Positions 11,384 to 22,103 of a stretch of 64,000 nucleotides of DNA are shown piece by piece. The stretch comes from Sesamum alatum. Its lineage: Eukaryota; Streptophyta; Magnoliopsida; Lamiales; Pedaliaceae. The stretch's first letter is position 1. Every line of letters starts with the position of its first letter. The notes beneath the pieces are model-generated. The model searched no databases. It saw only the letters and a program-made list of their open reading frames with translations, and was not told where the DNA came from. A program made the translations under genes and the position numbers. The DNA is taken from NCBI GenBank assembly GCA_034509735.1, contig JACGWO010000007.1:21914046-21978045 (forward strand). Direction: 5' to 3'.

Positions 11384-11823
11384 GTAAATTACAACTATCT
11401 CCCCTAAGCTTTGACATAATTATAAATATTTCATCGTTGTTTGAAAAACCATAAATACCCCCCCCCCCCCCAAATTTTAATATCTGTCTAATAATGAGCC
11501 CATTCAATTAGCTTTTTTTATGAACTGGCAAAAATGCCCTTTTGGATTATGCATTCTAATTTTATATATTTAAAAAAAATTAAATATTTTTATGGACTAA
11601 TATGCCTTATGAATTATTTATTTTACACACCCTTAACTTTGTTTATATTTTATATATATATATATATATTTTACAAAAATTCACAAAAGGTAAAGTAGTA
11701 ATGTCCACCTTTTCGTCTAGGGGCTACATAATTATTTTTCATTTGAGAGGGATACTTGTAACTTTTCAAATAATGAGGTAGTCATAACTGTACCAAACCT
11801 CAATAAAGGTAGTTGTAATTTAC
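11384..11823. repeat. MITE-like element with about 80-bp terminal inverted repeats
   Basis: The left end gtaaattacaactatct and the reverse complement of the right end gtaaattacaactacct match, and similarity continues inward for about 80 bases (for example ttgtttgaaaaa versus ttatttgaaaag). Length about 440 bp, AT-rich, no coding capacity, with a C-homopolymer inside (11459-11471). I could not find a clear target duplication, so the superfamily is unknown. Confidence 0.6.
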
Positions 11824-12239
11824 CCTTGGGTTTACGCTAATTTATCCTACACTCATGCAAACAATAGAATATCTACGTTACCATCTATTATTGAAGCGAT
11901 TTTTTGCTAATTTAACCTAAATTCAGATAAACATTACAATATTAGGGTTAGCGCTAAAGTTATATTTGTGAATATATATATATATATATATTAAAGGTTT
12001 TTGATGGCCTAGTGATAAATGATCACTACAATACTCTGTGATGAATTAGAAAAAAAAAAGAGAGAGAGAAGAAGAAAATGAAATAAAAGAATTGTTCTGA
12101 TGAATTTTCAAAATTTTAAATCCATAACTTAACAAATATTTGATGGCCCTATGTGATTAACTCTCATCTATACACTTGCTCCTACCAGTTATTGGTTGAA
12201 ATGGTAAGACTATCAATTCTTTGTTTACATACAAATAAT

Positions 12240-12550
12240 AGATTTAATTATATCTTTAATATTGTAATTATAGTCATTTACCACTTAACTAGCCCTGTCA
12301 ATTGTTAAAGCTGTAAAATGGTCTTTCACCTTTTTCAATTTTACAATTTTAAGAGAAAATTAACTTCAATTTTCAAAGGTGGCAGGAATTATGATGTCAC
12401 CTTCGGCCAACTGTGAAAATTCTGGTTAATTTTGTCCTAAAATCACAAAATTAAAAAAATGTGAAGACTAATTTGCAACTATAATTAATAAGTTACACGA
12501 CTAAAATGTCAAAGGTATATACTTATAGGATTAAGAATGCAATTAAACCT
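12240..12550. repeat. Possible second MITE with weaker inverted ends
   Basis: The left end agatttaattatatctttaat and the reverse complement of the right end aggtttaattgcattcttaat are similar; the rest of the arms is weaker. No coding capacity. It lies directly left of Copia-B. Confidence 0.35.
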
Positions 12551-12568
12551 AAATAATTTATACTATAG

Positions 12569-13019
12569 CGTTAAAGCCATTAAATTCAAAGGTGCAGTGG
12601 GTGAGGTCCATGAGATGGACATGGTTAAAAGAGTGCATCTAGAGACACGCACAGGGGTCACTTGGAGGAACGCATTTTCAGAAGCACGATACTACCTTGT
12701 AAGGGAAAGGCTGACACGCTCTATTAAAGCCTCAAGAGTCCTTTATGCTTAGTATTCTCCAGGGGTGCGACTTTGTAAGTAGTTTAGCATTTTGTGAGTT
12801 ATGTTTAGCAGTTATTTTAGCGGCGTTATTAGTAGACGGACTACAGGTAGTTTATCTGTTAGGGTTGTTTGTTAGCTAGAGTGTGTTTAACTGCTAATCG
12901 TCTTGCCTATTTATAGAGCTTTTGTACATGCCCTCTTCACTAAAAATTCAATCTCAAGATTTTTTAGCTCACAGATCTCTCAATTTGTCAATGGCAGCTT
13001 TCAAATTTGTTTCTCAACA
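12569..13019 (+). repeat. Copia-B 5' LTR
   Basis: Starts cgttaaagcc and ends ctcaaca. It matches the 3' LTR over its whole length with scattered changes (for example aggggtcacttg and ggggtgcgacttt are common to both). ctatttatagagctttt near 12908 is a plausible TATA region. Confidence 0.88.
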
Positions 13020-13032
13020 TGGTATCAAAGTC
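13020..13032 (+). other. Copia-B primer binding site (variant)
   Basis: tggtatcaaagtc directly follows the LTR; the tRNA-Met complement is altered from ...cagagc to ...caaagt. Confidence 0.8.
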
Positions 13033-13168
13033 ATCATTTGATGGTCTCTGGTCATGTGATTCGTTTTCTTTTATCGGCTAGGTTTTCTTGTGAGCGATTA
13101 GAGCTTCATCTTCTTGTTTTCTTTTCCTTTTTTTTGTGTGTTTCTTGAAGAATCTCTAAATACCAATC

Positions 13169-14230
13169 ATGGCTGGAAAAGAGGTGGCGACTAGAGAGCA
13201 GAAGGCACAAGGAATTGCAGAAACTCTCCGACTGCAAAGTGGGGATCACCCAGGGATGACTCTTGTGTCAGCTGTGCTAGGTGGGAGTAACTATCTTGCA
13301 TGGAGCAGGTCGATTTGCTTTGCCCTCAAGGCGAAATCGGAAATGGGCTTTATCGATGGAATGTGTGAACGCCCTAAGGAGGGAACGGAGGAGATTGAAC
13401 AGTCGGAGCGAGGGGACTGTATGGTGGTTTCTTGGTTACTAAATGCCATCTCAAAGTAGATAGCCGAGGCTTTCTTGTACACTCCTTCCGCCAAAACGTT
13501 ATGGGTTGAGCTGGAATCAAGGTTTGGAGGGAGCAATGGGCCACTGCTCTATGAAATTCAAAGGGAGATATCTTGTTTAAACCAACAGGATATGACAATA
13601 TCTGTTTACTTTATGACACTCAAGAATTTATGGGATGAATTGGCATGTTTATCACCCTTGCCATTCTGCACTTGTGGCGTAAGCCAGACCTTATCAGATA
13701 GAAATGACTTCACGCAGTTGTAGCAATTCCTAATGGGGCTTGATGATGCGTACAACCATGTGAAGAATCAAATACTATTGATGGATTCTTTTCCCACAGT
13801 GGGAAAGGCGTATTCCATGATCACCAGTGTTGAAAAACAGCGATAAGTGTATGTTGGGAACTCACAGGATGGGGCCATGAATGCGTGACTCCAAAATGCA
13901 GAAAAACAAGTGCCATACAACTCAGGCTAGAGGAGGAAGGGGCGTGTTGACAGAAAGGCACTGTAGTGCGACAAATGCGACAAAGCTGGACATACTAGAG
14001 AAATGTGCTTCAAGATTTATACCTACCTATAGTGGTACAAGAACCTGATGGACCATATAAGGAAGTTTGGTGGGGTACCAAGAAGGGCTGCCAAAGCAGT
14101 AATTGAGGAGGGAGAAAGCAGCTCCCAAGGACCAACTACAGGACCAGGACCCAGTCTGAATGAGGCCATCAGGGCCGAGTTTTTAAGGTTTATGCAAGAA
14201 CAGATTGAAGTGGAAGCATGGGAACAGTAA
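13169..14230 (+). pseudogene. Copia-B gag pseudogene
   Basis: The start MAGKEVATREQ at 13169 leads to GDHPGMTLVSAVLGGSNYLAW and FALKAKSEMGFIDG, the N-terminal gag domain; this frame stops at 13457-13459. The UBN2-like region continues from 13475 (FGGSNGPLLYEIQREIS). Near 13967-14014 the knuckle CDKCDKAGHTREMC keeps the full CX2CX4HX4C pattern, unlike Copia-A. In-frame stops lie between these blocks, so no complete gag can be made. Confidence 0.87.
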
Positions 14231-14289
14231 TCTGGTAGACTATAGGGAGTTTGTAGGTAATACCTTTTCACAAAATAATCCTTCTATGA

Positions 14290-17200
14290 ATGGTGATCAA
14301 TGGGTCATTGACAGTGGTGGTTCAGTATATATGTGTGATACATCGTCTGTTTTACATACTTTGAAATGCCTTACTAATACTGCATATGTTAAATTGGCTG
14401 ATGGGGTGAGAGATCATGTTACTCATAAGGGGGATGTCTATCCTGACAACAATATAAGATTGTTAGATGTGCTTTACATTCCATCCTTTAAATGTAACCT
14501 CTTATCTGCAAACAAGCTATGCTAGGATGCTTCCCTTAATGTTGTTTTCTCTGAAAATACATGCGTGTTGTGGGACTTTTAGACTAAGAAGGTGATAGTT
14601 GTAGCAAGGCAACTAGGACGACTATACATACTGGACAGGAGCTCCTTTCATACTTACAGTAGAGTCCCTAGGATAGGAAAGGTTCTGTCCTGATTGTTTT
14701 TGTTAAGGATACCAAGGATACAGAGCATAAACGACTAGGCCATGTATCCTCAAATGTATTGAACACTTGTCATTTGGTAAAGGTAATAAAGTGGATGTTT
14801 TGCCCTTTTGTAATGTCTGCCCCCTAGCAAAACAACACAGGATGGTCTTCCCTTTGAGCAACACATGTTCCTCTAGCATTTTTGAGTTAATCCATGTAGA
14901 TGTGTGGGGACCGTACATAGATTTTTCCCTATCTAACTCCCATTTTATGCTTACTTTGGTTCATGATTATAGTAGAGGCACCTGGGTGTTTATGATGACA
15001 CACAAATCACAAACGGTGTACAACTTAACCATCTTCTTCAACATGGTTACCACACAATTTAATGCTAAAGTTAAAACTGTTAGGTTTGATAATGGAACTA
15101 AATTTACCTTTAATGAATGTCAACATTTGTTTCAAGACTTAGGGATTTTACACCAAAGAATGTGCACACACACACACCACAACAAAATGGTGTGTGGTTG
15201 AAAGGAAACATCGACACTTTTTGCAAGTTGCAAGAACACTAATGTTTCAGGCAGGAATGCCCATGAAATTCTGGATCGAAGCCCTACTAAGACCTACTTA
15301 CCGCATTAACAGTTTACCAACTCCAGTTCTTAAATAGAGAACTCCCTATGAGGTGCTTCATGGAAAACAGGCTGAGTACGGCTACTTAAGGGTTTTTGGT
15401 GTCTTTGTTTAGCCCTAACAAGGGGAAGTTCAACATGTGTGCACACAAATGTGTGCGGTTAGGTTATGGGCATGGGCAGAAGGGGTATAGGCTATAGTAT
15501 GTTGAGGCTAAGACTGTGCTAGTTACTAGAGATGTTGTGTTCCAAGAGGATGTTTTCCCTTCAAGAGTGAGCATTCTAGTAACCGTTCATACCCATTACC
15601 TTTGGTTGACAGTGTGGATGAATTAGATGAACCTACTGAGATTGAGCAGGCAGAACATTTGGGGGAACAAGAGCCTGCGTCACAACGTAGAAGGTCCCTT
15701 GGGCAGGTAGTCAAGCCTGCAAAGTTTAGAGATTTTGTGCGTAAAGTTTCTGGTGATAACACTGTGTTTGAAGTTGCATCTGTCTCTCTAGAACATGCTT
15801 GCTTATTGGAATCTATCTCTTTATTGCAGGAACCCAGGAACTTCGTAGAAGCACAAGGGAAACAGGAGTGGAGGGATGCAATGCACACAGAAATAACCGC
15901 GTTAGAATAGAATGGAACTTGGAGGGATTTAAAGCTCCCAACAAACAAGAAGTGTATACGTTGCAATTAGATTTCCATGTTAAAGCTTAAGCCGGATAGG
16001 ATGCTTGACAGACACAAAGTGTGACTCGTAGCGAAAGGATAAAATCAAATTGAAGGAATAGACTACACTGATTGTTTTGCACCTGTAGCAAAACCAGTTA
16101 CTGTTAGAATCATGTTAGCTATGGTGGCTGCAAGAGGTTGGCCACTATATCAAGTGGACGTGAACAACGCCTTCTTGCATGGGAGCCTTGACGAAGACAT
16201 TTATATGGAACCGCCAGACTGGTACTCATTGCTTCTTGGGTACATTTGCAAGTTAGAAAAAGTCACTATACAGCTTGAAACAAGCTTCAAGACAGTGGAA
16301 CCAAAGGTTCACAGAAAAGGTGGGGCTCTATGGTTTCATTCAATCACAGCATGACCATTGTCTGTTTGTCAAAAGGTCTTAAGAAGGAATAGTGGTGCTG
16401 TTAGTGTACGTAGCGCAGATTGACAAGGTAAAGGAGTACCTTCATAAGTTGTTCACCATTAAGGACCTAGGGGCAGCAAGGTACTTCCTGGATTGGAGAT
16501 TGCTAGGTCTTCACATGGATTGTTGCGACGCAAAGAAAATACATTATGGATATTGTGAGAGATGTTGGTCTCACGCATGCTAAAGCAACAAGAACCGCTC
16601 TTCCTGCTGGAATGAAACTCAAGTCAGATTCTGGCGTCCCTTTGGAAGATCCCACTAGGTACAGGCGTCTTGTAGGTAGGGTTTTGTACTTAGGATTTAC
16701 TAGGCCGGACGTTTTGCATGCGGCCGCAACAACTGAGTCAGTTCTCACAACACCCTAGCTAGGAGCACTGGGATGCAGCCTTGCATTTAATCAAGTACCT
16801 CAAGGGATGTCCCTCTCATGTATGTTCTTCCCTTTAAACAATAATCTTTCACTAACAACATTTTGTGATGCAGATTGGGCTGCCTGTGTGGATATGTGGA
16901 AGTCCTTGACTGGATACTGCTTTTTCTTGGGACCCTCACCAGTTTCGTGGAGGACAAAGAAACAGGAAACTGTGTCAAGGTCAACTGCAGAAGCTGAGTA
17001 CAGAAGCATAGCGTCAACTGTCTGCGAAATCACATGGATCGCCTACGTTATGGAAGAGTTAGGGCTGGTGGTACAAAAACCAGTGCCGCTTTTCTGTGAC
17101 AAAAAAGCAGCACTGCACATTACAACCAATCCAGTGTTTCATGAAAGAACTAAATAATTGGAGATTGACTACCACATTGTAAGAAATAAGTACAATGAAG

Positions 17201-17352
17201 GCTTCATCAATCTGGCATATGTGGTGTCCAAGTTGCAAGTCGCGAACGTTCTCGCCGAAGCACTTACAGGACCTCAGTTAAGCTCCAGGTGTGCCAAGTT
17301 GGGCTTTGTTACGTTCAACCCAAGTCTAACTTGTGGGGAGGGGGGCTGTTAA
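14290..17352 (+). pseudogene. Copia-B pol pseudogene (PR, INT, RT, RNase H)
   Basis: The protease reads WVIDSGGSVYMC near 14305. Integrase: FELIHVDVWGPY near 14880 and VRFDNGTKFTF near 15080, then a break; the frame with VERKHRHFLQVARTLMFQ resumes near 15197. RT starts near 15860 (EWRDAMHTEITALE), then VDVNNAFLHGSLDEDIYME near 16160. Around 16390-16420 LLVYV is followed directly by AQIDKVKEYL, so the two catalytic aspartates of YVDD have been deleted. RNase H is readable from 16840 to 17352 (FCDADWAACVDMWKSLTG, STAEAEYRS) with one stop. The terminal TAA lies inside the 3' LTR. Confidence 0.88.
17331..17346 (+). other. Copia-B polypurine tract
   Basis: tgtggggaggggggc directly before the TG of the 3' LTR; the expected plus-strand primer site. 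Confidence 0.82.
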
Positions 17353-17785
17353 AGCTATCAGATTCAGCGGTGCAGTGGGGTGTGGTCCATGAGCTGGAGA
17401 TGGTTGAAGGAGTGCAGCCAGAGACATGCACAGGGGTCACTTGAAGAAACGTATTTTCAAAAGCACAACACTTCCTCGTGAGGGAAAGGCTGACACGCTC
17501 TATTAAAGTCACAAGAGTCCTTTATGTTTAATATTCACCAGGGGTGCGACTTTTTAAGTAGTTTAGCACTTAGTGAGTTATGTTTAGCAGTTATTTTAGT
17601 TATAGACGTTATTAGGTGATGGATTAGAGGTAGTTTGTCTGTTAGGGTTGTTTGTAAGTTAGAGTGTGATTAACTGCTAATTGTCTTGCCTATTTATAGA
17701 GCTTTCTAAAACTTCAATCTCAAGAAATTTTAACTCACAAATCTCTCAGTTTGTCAATGGCAGCTTTCAAATTCGTTTCTCAACA
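17347..17785 (+). repeat. Copia-B 3' LTR
   Basis: Starts tgttaaagct and ends ctcaaca, with TG...CA termini. It pairs with 12569-13019. It lacks a short stretch near its end (tgtacatgccctcttcact) that the 5' copy has. Confidence 0.9.
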
Positions 17786-18064
17786 TATAATTTACTCACT
17801 GTTTCTATATATAGTTTAACTCTTTCAGTCATTGTTTAGAAGAACTATTATTATCATTGTCCTTTTGGATTACCTGCAATGTCACAAGTCCGAATTTTAT
17901 TTGTTTCAAAAAAAATAATTAATTAAATAAATATTTACAGACATATGCAAACTTTTCGTGGTTTTAATTATGGATTAAACTAGTCTTATCCTGCGACAAA
18001 ACACATGATAATTATTTTGTTAATTAATTATTTCAAGAAAATTGAAGATACCTCTTCGGCAACA

Positions 18065-18408
18065 TTACATTTTACGTCGTACAAATTAGCCCTTTTTTAT
18101 TTTTGTTCAATTTTTTTTTAATTCACCACATTGCATCTTATAACTCGAAGAATTTTGGAATTTTAGTCCCAAACCTTCATTTTGTAAATTTTTGATGGAA
18201 ACATCAACAATTCCCTTAAAGACTTAATGGAGCCCGTGTCATGCACATGATATTTCCATCATAAGTTTAACGCAACGAAGACTTGGGAACTAAAATTATA
18301 TTTTTTTTAGAGTTATAGGATGCAATACTGTGAGTTAAAAACAATAGGACCAAAATTATAAAAAAATAAAATAAAATAGTGGGACATAAATATACAGTAA
18401 ATTACATG
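18065..18408. repeat. MITE-like inverted repeat, about 345 bp
   Basis: The left arm (about 18065-18171) and the reverse complement of the right arm (about 18283-18408) align: ttgcatcttataactc versus ttgcatcctataactc, and attttagtcccaa versus attttagttcccaa. The spacer holds no gene. The target duplication is not clear. Confidence 0.6.
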
Positions 18409-18427
18409 TGGGAAGTGCCTGTTTCCA

Positions 18428-19212
18428 ATTTTGGTCCCATACTCATTTTTTTTTTATTTTTTTTCAGTTTCAGGACACAAAAGGAAAAATCGTTAAATTG
18501 CTAGCTACTGATGTTTTTTCCTTTAGGTGGGTGCAAATTTGGAAGGAAAAATTGGTCTAAAAGGCTTACTTCTTCTTCTTCCTCATATAAACAGTTTTTT
18601 CTTTTTTTTTATTTTTTTTCTTTTCTATGTAGTAGGAAAAAAGTGTAAACATGGCTGCAAATGAAATTTTTTTTTTTTTTTTTGTCAATTTTATACACGA
18701 TCTTATGTGTTAATAATGCCTAAATTTTTTTCATAAAAATCATAATAATAAACTGCAACAAATTGGAACCAAATTCTGAATTGTCATAAATATACATTGC
18801 ATTAATTGTTTGATCTACAATTATAAAATACTGGAACCAAATGTATTGCATCCAAAATTACATAACAATGCCCAATTTTAACCAATATTTTACAACAAAA
18901 TTTAAATTGGTTTCCAACATTTTGATCGTGTATAATATTGACAAAAGATTTCTCATTTACAGCCATGTTTACACTTTTTTCCTACTAAATGGAAGAGCAA
19001 AAAAACAAAAACAGTTATTTATATGAAGAAGAAGAAGAAGAAGAACAAGAAGAAGCCTTTCCCACCAAATTTTTCCTCCAAATTTGCACTCACGTAATGG
19101 AAAAAACATTTGTCGTTAGCAATTTAACGATTTTTCTCTCGTGTTGTGAGATTGGAAAAAAGAAATACCCATATAAAAATGTGTGAATCATCTACAGTAT
19201 GAGATCAAATTA
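18428..19212. repeat. Large inverted repeat with arms of about 240-260 bp
   Basis: The left arm 18428-18669 pairs with the right arm 18948-19212. Shared blocks in complement: aaaaatcgttaaattgcta, gtgcaaatttgga, a CTT run against a GAA run, and tagtaggaaaaaagtgtaaa followed by catggct. The loop of about 280 bp is AT-rich and noncoding. It could be a non-autonomous DNA element or a hairpin small-RNA source. The GAA run makes a Glu-rich open frame (18989-19186) that I do not consider a gene. Confidence 0.72.
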
Positions 19213-19298
19213 AAAATAAGTCCACTTATAGGACCAAAAATATACCCTAAAATATAAGTTTTTCGCTTTGGGTTGCACCATTTGAAAGTCTATAGGAT

Positions 19299-20067
19299 AT
19301 GATTGGTATGAGGGAATTGGTTAGGAATGGAATGAACATTGCTAATCTTATTCCAAACACATGTTTGGTATAACTTAGGAATAACAATAACCATTCCTTT
19401 GGGAATGCCCATTCCCATACATATGGGATTAGGCATTCCTCCACTTACCCATGGTTTTTAGCTATTCACAATAAATTGGGAATAGATGTTTTTTTATATA
19501 TTGCTAAAATAACTTTTAATAAAATTATAGTTATTAGATTTATAATCACAAAATTATATATTATTTTGAATACATAAAATAAATAAATATCAATATAAAA
19601 TATATAAATATGTGTTACCAAAATATAAAATATATAATATAAAAAAATAAATTCTTAAGTATTTTATTAAATATAATATAAAATTATTAACATCTTTCTA
19701 TGCGTTTTACCAAATATTACTATAAGCATGAGTATTTACCAAATAATAAGTATTTATCAAGAGAATTTAAATATATGAAAACGTCCAACAATATATATTA
19801 TAAATTTATAATTAATTTAATATTTCAAAATAATATTTCTTGTGTCATTAATGACATGTAGCTTAGTTGTTTTTTATTTTAATTTTTAAGTTTTATTATT
19901 TAGAAAACATATAAATGAGTAATTTGAAAAGTTTTTATTCAATTCCCTTTTTCATTCTTTTGGTATACCAAACATAGGAATGACATACCAAAATTATTCT
20001 ATTCCTACTTTTATTCCATTAAATTTCATTCAATTCCCACCCAATTTTATTCCTATATACCAGTCAT
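19299..20067. repeat. MITE-like element with short inverted ends, about 770 bp
   Basis: The left end atgattggtat is mirrored by the right end ataccagtcat (10 of 11 match). Further in, both arms carry ggaat/attcc-rich sequence and tttggtata motifs (for example acatgtttggtataac near 19370 and ggtataccaaacat near 19962). The interior is AT-rich with no open frame. The superfamily and target duplication are unresolved. Confidence 0.5.
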
Positions 20068-20098
20068 GTAATTAGTGTTTTTCTTGATTTTCGACCAG

Positions 20099-20426
20099 AT
20101 GAAGAGGTGATCAACAAGTTGGCAGTTAATTTGGCTTCTTACTTTTCAGGTAAATTATGAAAATATTAAACACATAAAAATACTTTTTCACATTTAAATA
20201 TAAACTTGTAGTATTATATATCCACCTGTTTATATTTTTAGAACATATATATTATATCCAATTTAGTGAAAAATAATAATAAATTATTGCAGTAAATGAA
20301 ATTCTCGATTTGGCGAAGACTTCACTCGTGTTTGGGGATAATTTTATGGTGGAAACCTAATTTCATTGGAGGGTTGAGGCATTTGATATTCTCATGTCGG
20401 ACAAGTGGCTTTGGCAAAACTTTTAG
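20099..20426 (+). pseudogene. Two-exon gene remnant of unknown identity
   Basis: A short exon (20099-20149) preceded by an acceptor-like tcgaccag and followed by a donor gtaaat; a 143-bp AT-rich intron (20150-20292) ending attgcag; then a second exon. Read across the splice, the frame stays open: it begins DEEVINKLAVNLASYFS and the second exon reads NEILDLAKTSLVFGDNFMVE. TAA at 20358-20360 interrupts it, but the same frame continues FHWRVEAFDILMSDKWLWQNF to a TAG at 20424-20426, at the edge of a MITE. I do not recognise the protein. It could be a host gene relic or a captured fragment. Confidence 0.4.
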
Positions 20427-20602
20427 GCCTCGTTTATTTTGAGAAATGGGATTAAATCGTCATAAATTAATAATGAATAAAATATAGGATGAAATTAAAT
20501 TATATCACTAATATTTTCATCTAAATTATCTATTTACTTAAATGTAAGTAAACAAGAGATTGAGTTGAATATCCAACCTAATCCTCACAAGTAAACAAGG
20601 CT
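20426..20602. repeat. Tourist-like MITE, 177 bp
   Basis: The ends ggcctcgttta and taaacaaggct form inverted repeats, flanked by tta on both sides (20423-20425 and 20603-20605), as in PIF/Harbinger-derived MITEs. A longer reading of the duplication (tttag) is also possible. It sits exactly at the end of the exon remnant. Confidence 0.65.
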
Positions 20603-21214
20603 TTAGTGGATTGGTAAATCGTAACTTCAAAAAGCATTTTCAAATAAAAATTAAAAATTACAACAAGCATAACATAAAACGCTGGCATAGGTGAAAACGC
20701 GAACGTTTTTCTCTAATAGTCCGGGCAAGAGATAAATCATGGGCAGATCTTATCACATGAATGGTTGTCTCTCACTGCAGAAGCTAGCACACATGATATA
20801 AGGCGCAGTGCTCATGGCTTATCTCTACGTGATGGTTATCTGCACTTGGTCGACTATTAACCTTCAAGTAATTTTCAAGTAATCGCCGTAAATGCATATG
20901 AGATATTTTTTTTTTTGGAAAAATGCAGAGCAAAACATTGATTTTTGCTCGAGATTTCAATTTTGAAGATATGATTGAGGCATGGATCCACTGAACTCTT
21001 GCGGTCTTAAGAATACACGCCACCAGTTCGATTAAATAAGTTTCTGAAGAACTCAACATCATAATCTTATAGTTTATCGATCTTATTTGTTCGTAAACTA
21101 TTATTTGAATCCACAGTTGGGGGTAAGTATCTTAAAATTTTATGTTTCCACATAGAATCTGAGATGTATATTAAGAATTATCACATATTTATTAGATATA
21201 ATATGCTGCCAGTA

Positions 21215-21470
21215 GCCAATGAGGCCTAGCTTAGTTGGCGATGCTGAGGCCCCATGATCCTCGAGGTCATGGGTTCGAATCCTTGTGTGGGATGATTTGT
21301 TTCTAGTGTATAGTAGGTTTATTTGTTGTTGTAATAACAAGATGTTATTTTATGTGATATTGTCGATATGATTGTTGTATTTGACTCTGTCCAATATTAA
21401 TACTTACAGAACTGATTGTAATCGCTTTATTTCAATTAATAAAATTTATCGCTTCCAACTAAAAAAAATA
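21215..21470 (+). mobile_element. tRNA-derived SINE, 256 bp
   Basis: RNA polymerase III promoter: A box tagcttagttg (21227-21237) and B box gttcgaatc (21273-21281), 46 bases apart. After the tRNA-like head comes an unrelated AT-rich body ending in an A run (21461-21468). A 9-bp target duplication, ctgccagta, flanks it at 21206-21214 and 21471-21479. The head does not fold as a complete tRNA gene. It would depend on a LINE for mobility; the LINEs here are candidates only by proximity. Confidence 0.85.
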
Positions 21471-21926
21471 CTGCCAGTAATTATATTGAATTTAATTTGA
21501 TAATGCTTTAATAGATTTATAATTCTCTGATTATGTTCCCTACTACCTACACTTGCTTACATCCCATTCAATCAGTGGTCCATCAAAACATATTCATGAC
21601 TCAACCAATAATTCAACCCTATGCCAAACATGATTTCTATACTTAGTATCCTTTGAAAATGATGTAACGAATAGCATTATTATGCATACCTTTTTTGAGC
21701 ACTGGTTACTCTCACAGCAGCTGTACCTTTATATATAATACGTGGAAGATGGTTGGTTAGCACATGCAGCTAGACTTTAGGCTGTTTTTGAAGGAAAGGA
21801 GAATTATTTGGTAATCTTTTTTTTATATCTTTTGTATTTGGATTTAATACAATTTACCCCTATTTGATATTGTAAAGGATTAAATCATTTTCAATTTCAT
21901 ATTAAGGTTATTTGATATTTTTTGTT

Positions 21927-22103
21927 CTTTAACTTTTTAAAATAACATTATTATCTTATATTTTCTTAGTTTTTTGCGATTCCAATCCCTGTTCTCGCCG
22001 GAGTTCACCTCCACTTGTATGAATGTGAACTCCGATGAAAAAAACAATGGAATTGCAAAAATTAAAAGATGTAGGACAATAATACTACCTTACAAAGTTA
22101 AAG
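21927..22103. repeat. Hairpin repeat, arms about 80 bp
   Basis: The left arm 21927-22010 and the reverse complement of 22024-22103 align: ctttaactttt versus ctttaactttg, and cggagttcac in both. A third partial copy of the arm lies at about 22181-22250 (gacgagaacggtgaactc), interrupted at 22256 by Copia-C. Confidence 0.6.

Larger units (their letters stand above)
12569..17785 (+). mobile_element. Copia-B: short-LTR copia retrotransposon, degenerate
   Basis: About 5.2 kb with LTRs of about 450 and 439 bp, a primer binding site, all copia domains in order, and a purine-rich tract before the 3' LTR. The target duplication is tatag (12564-12568) versus tataa (17786-17790), one mismatch. The 5' LTR starts CG where the 3' LTR starts TG. 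Gag and RNase H resemble Copia-A in type, so the two belong to related lineages but are separate insertions. Confidence 0.92.

Noticed and set aside
18989..19186. Glu-rich 65-codon frame
   Set aside because: Produced by the GAA run in one arm of an inverted repeat.
21227..21282. A tRNA gene
   Set aside because: A and B boxes are present, but there is no acceptor stem or anticodon arm, and a SINE body with A-tail and target duplication follows.
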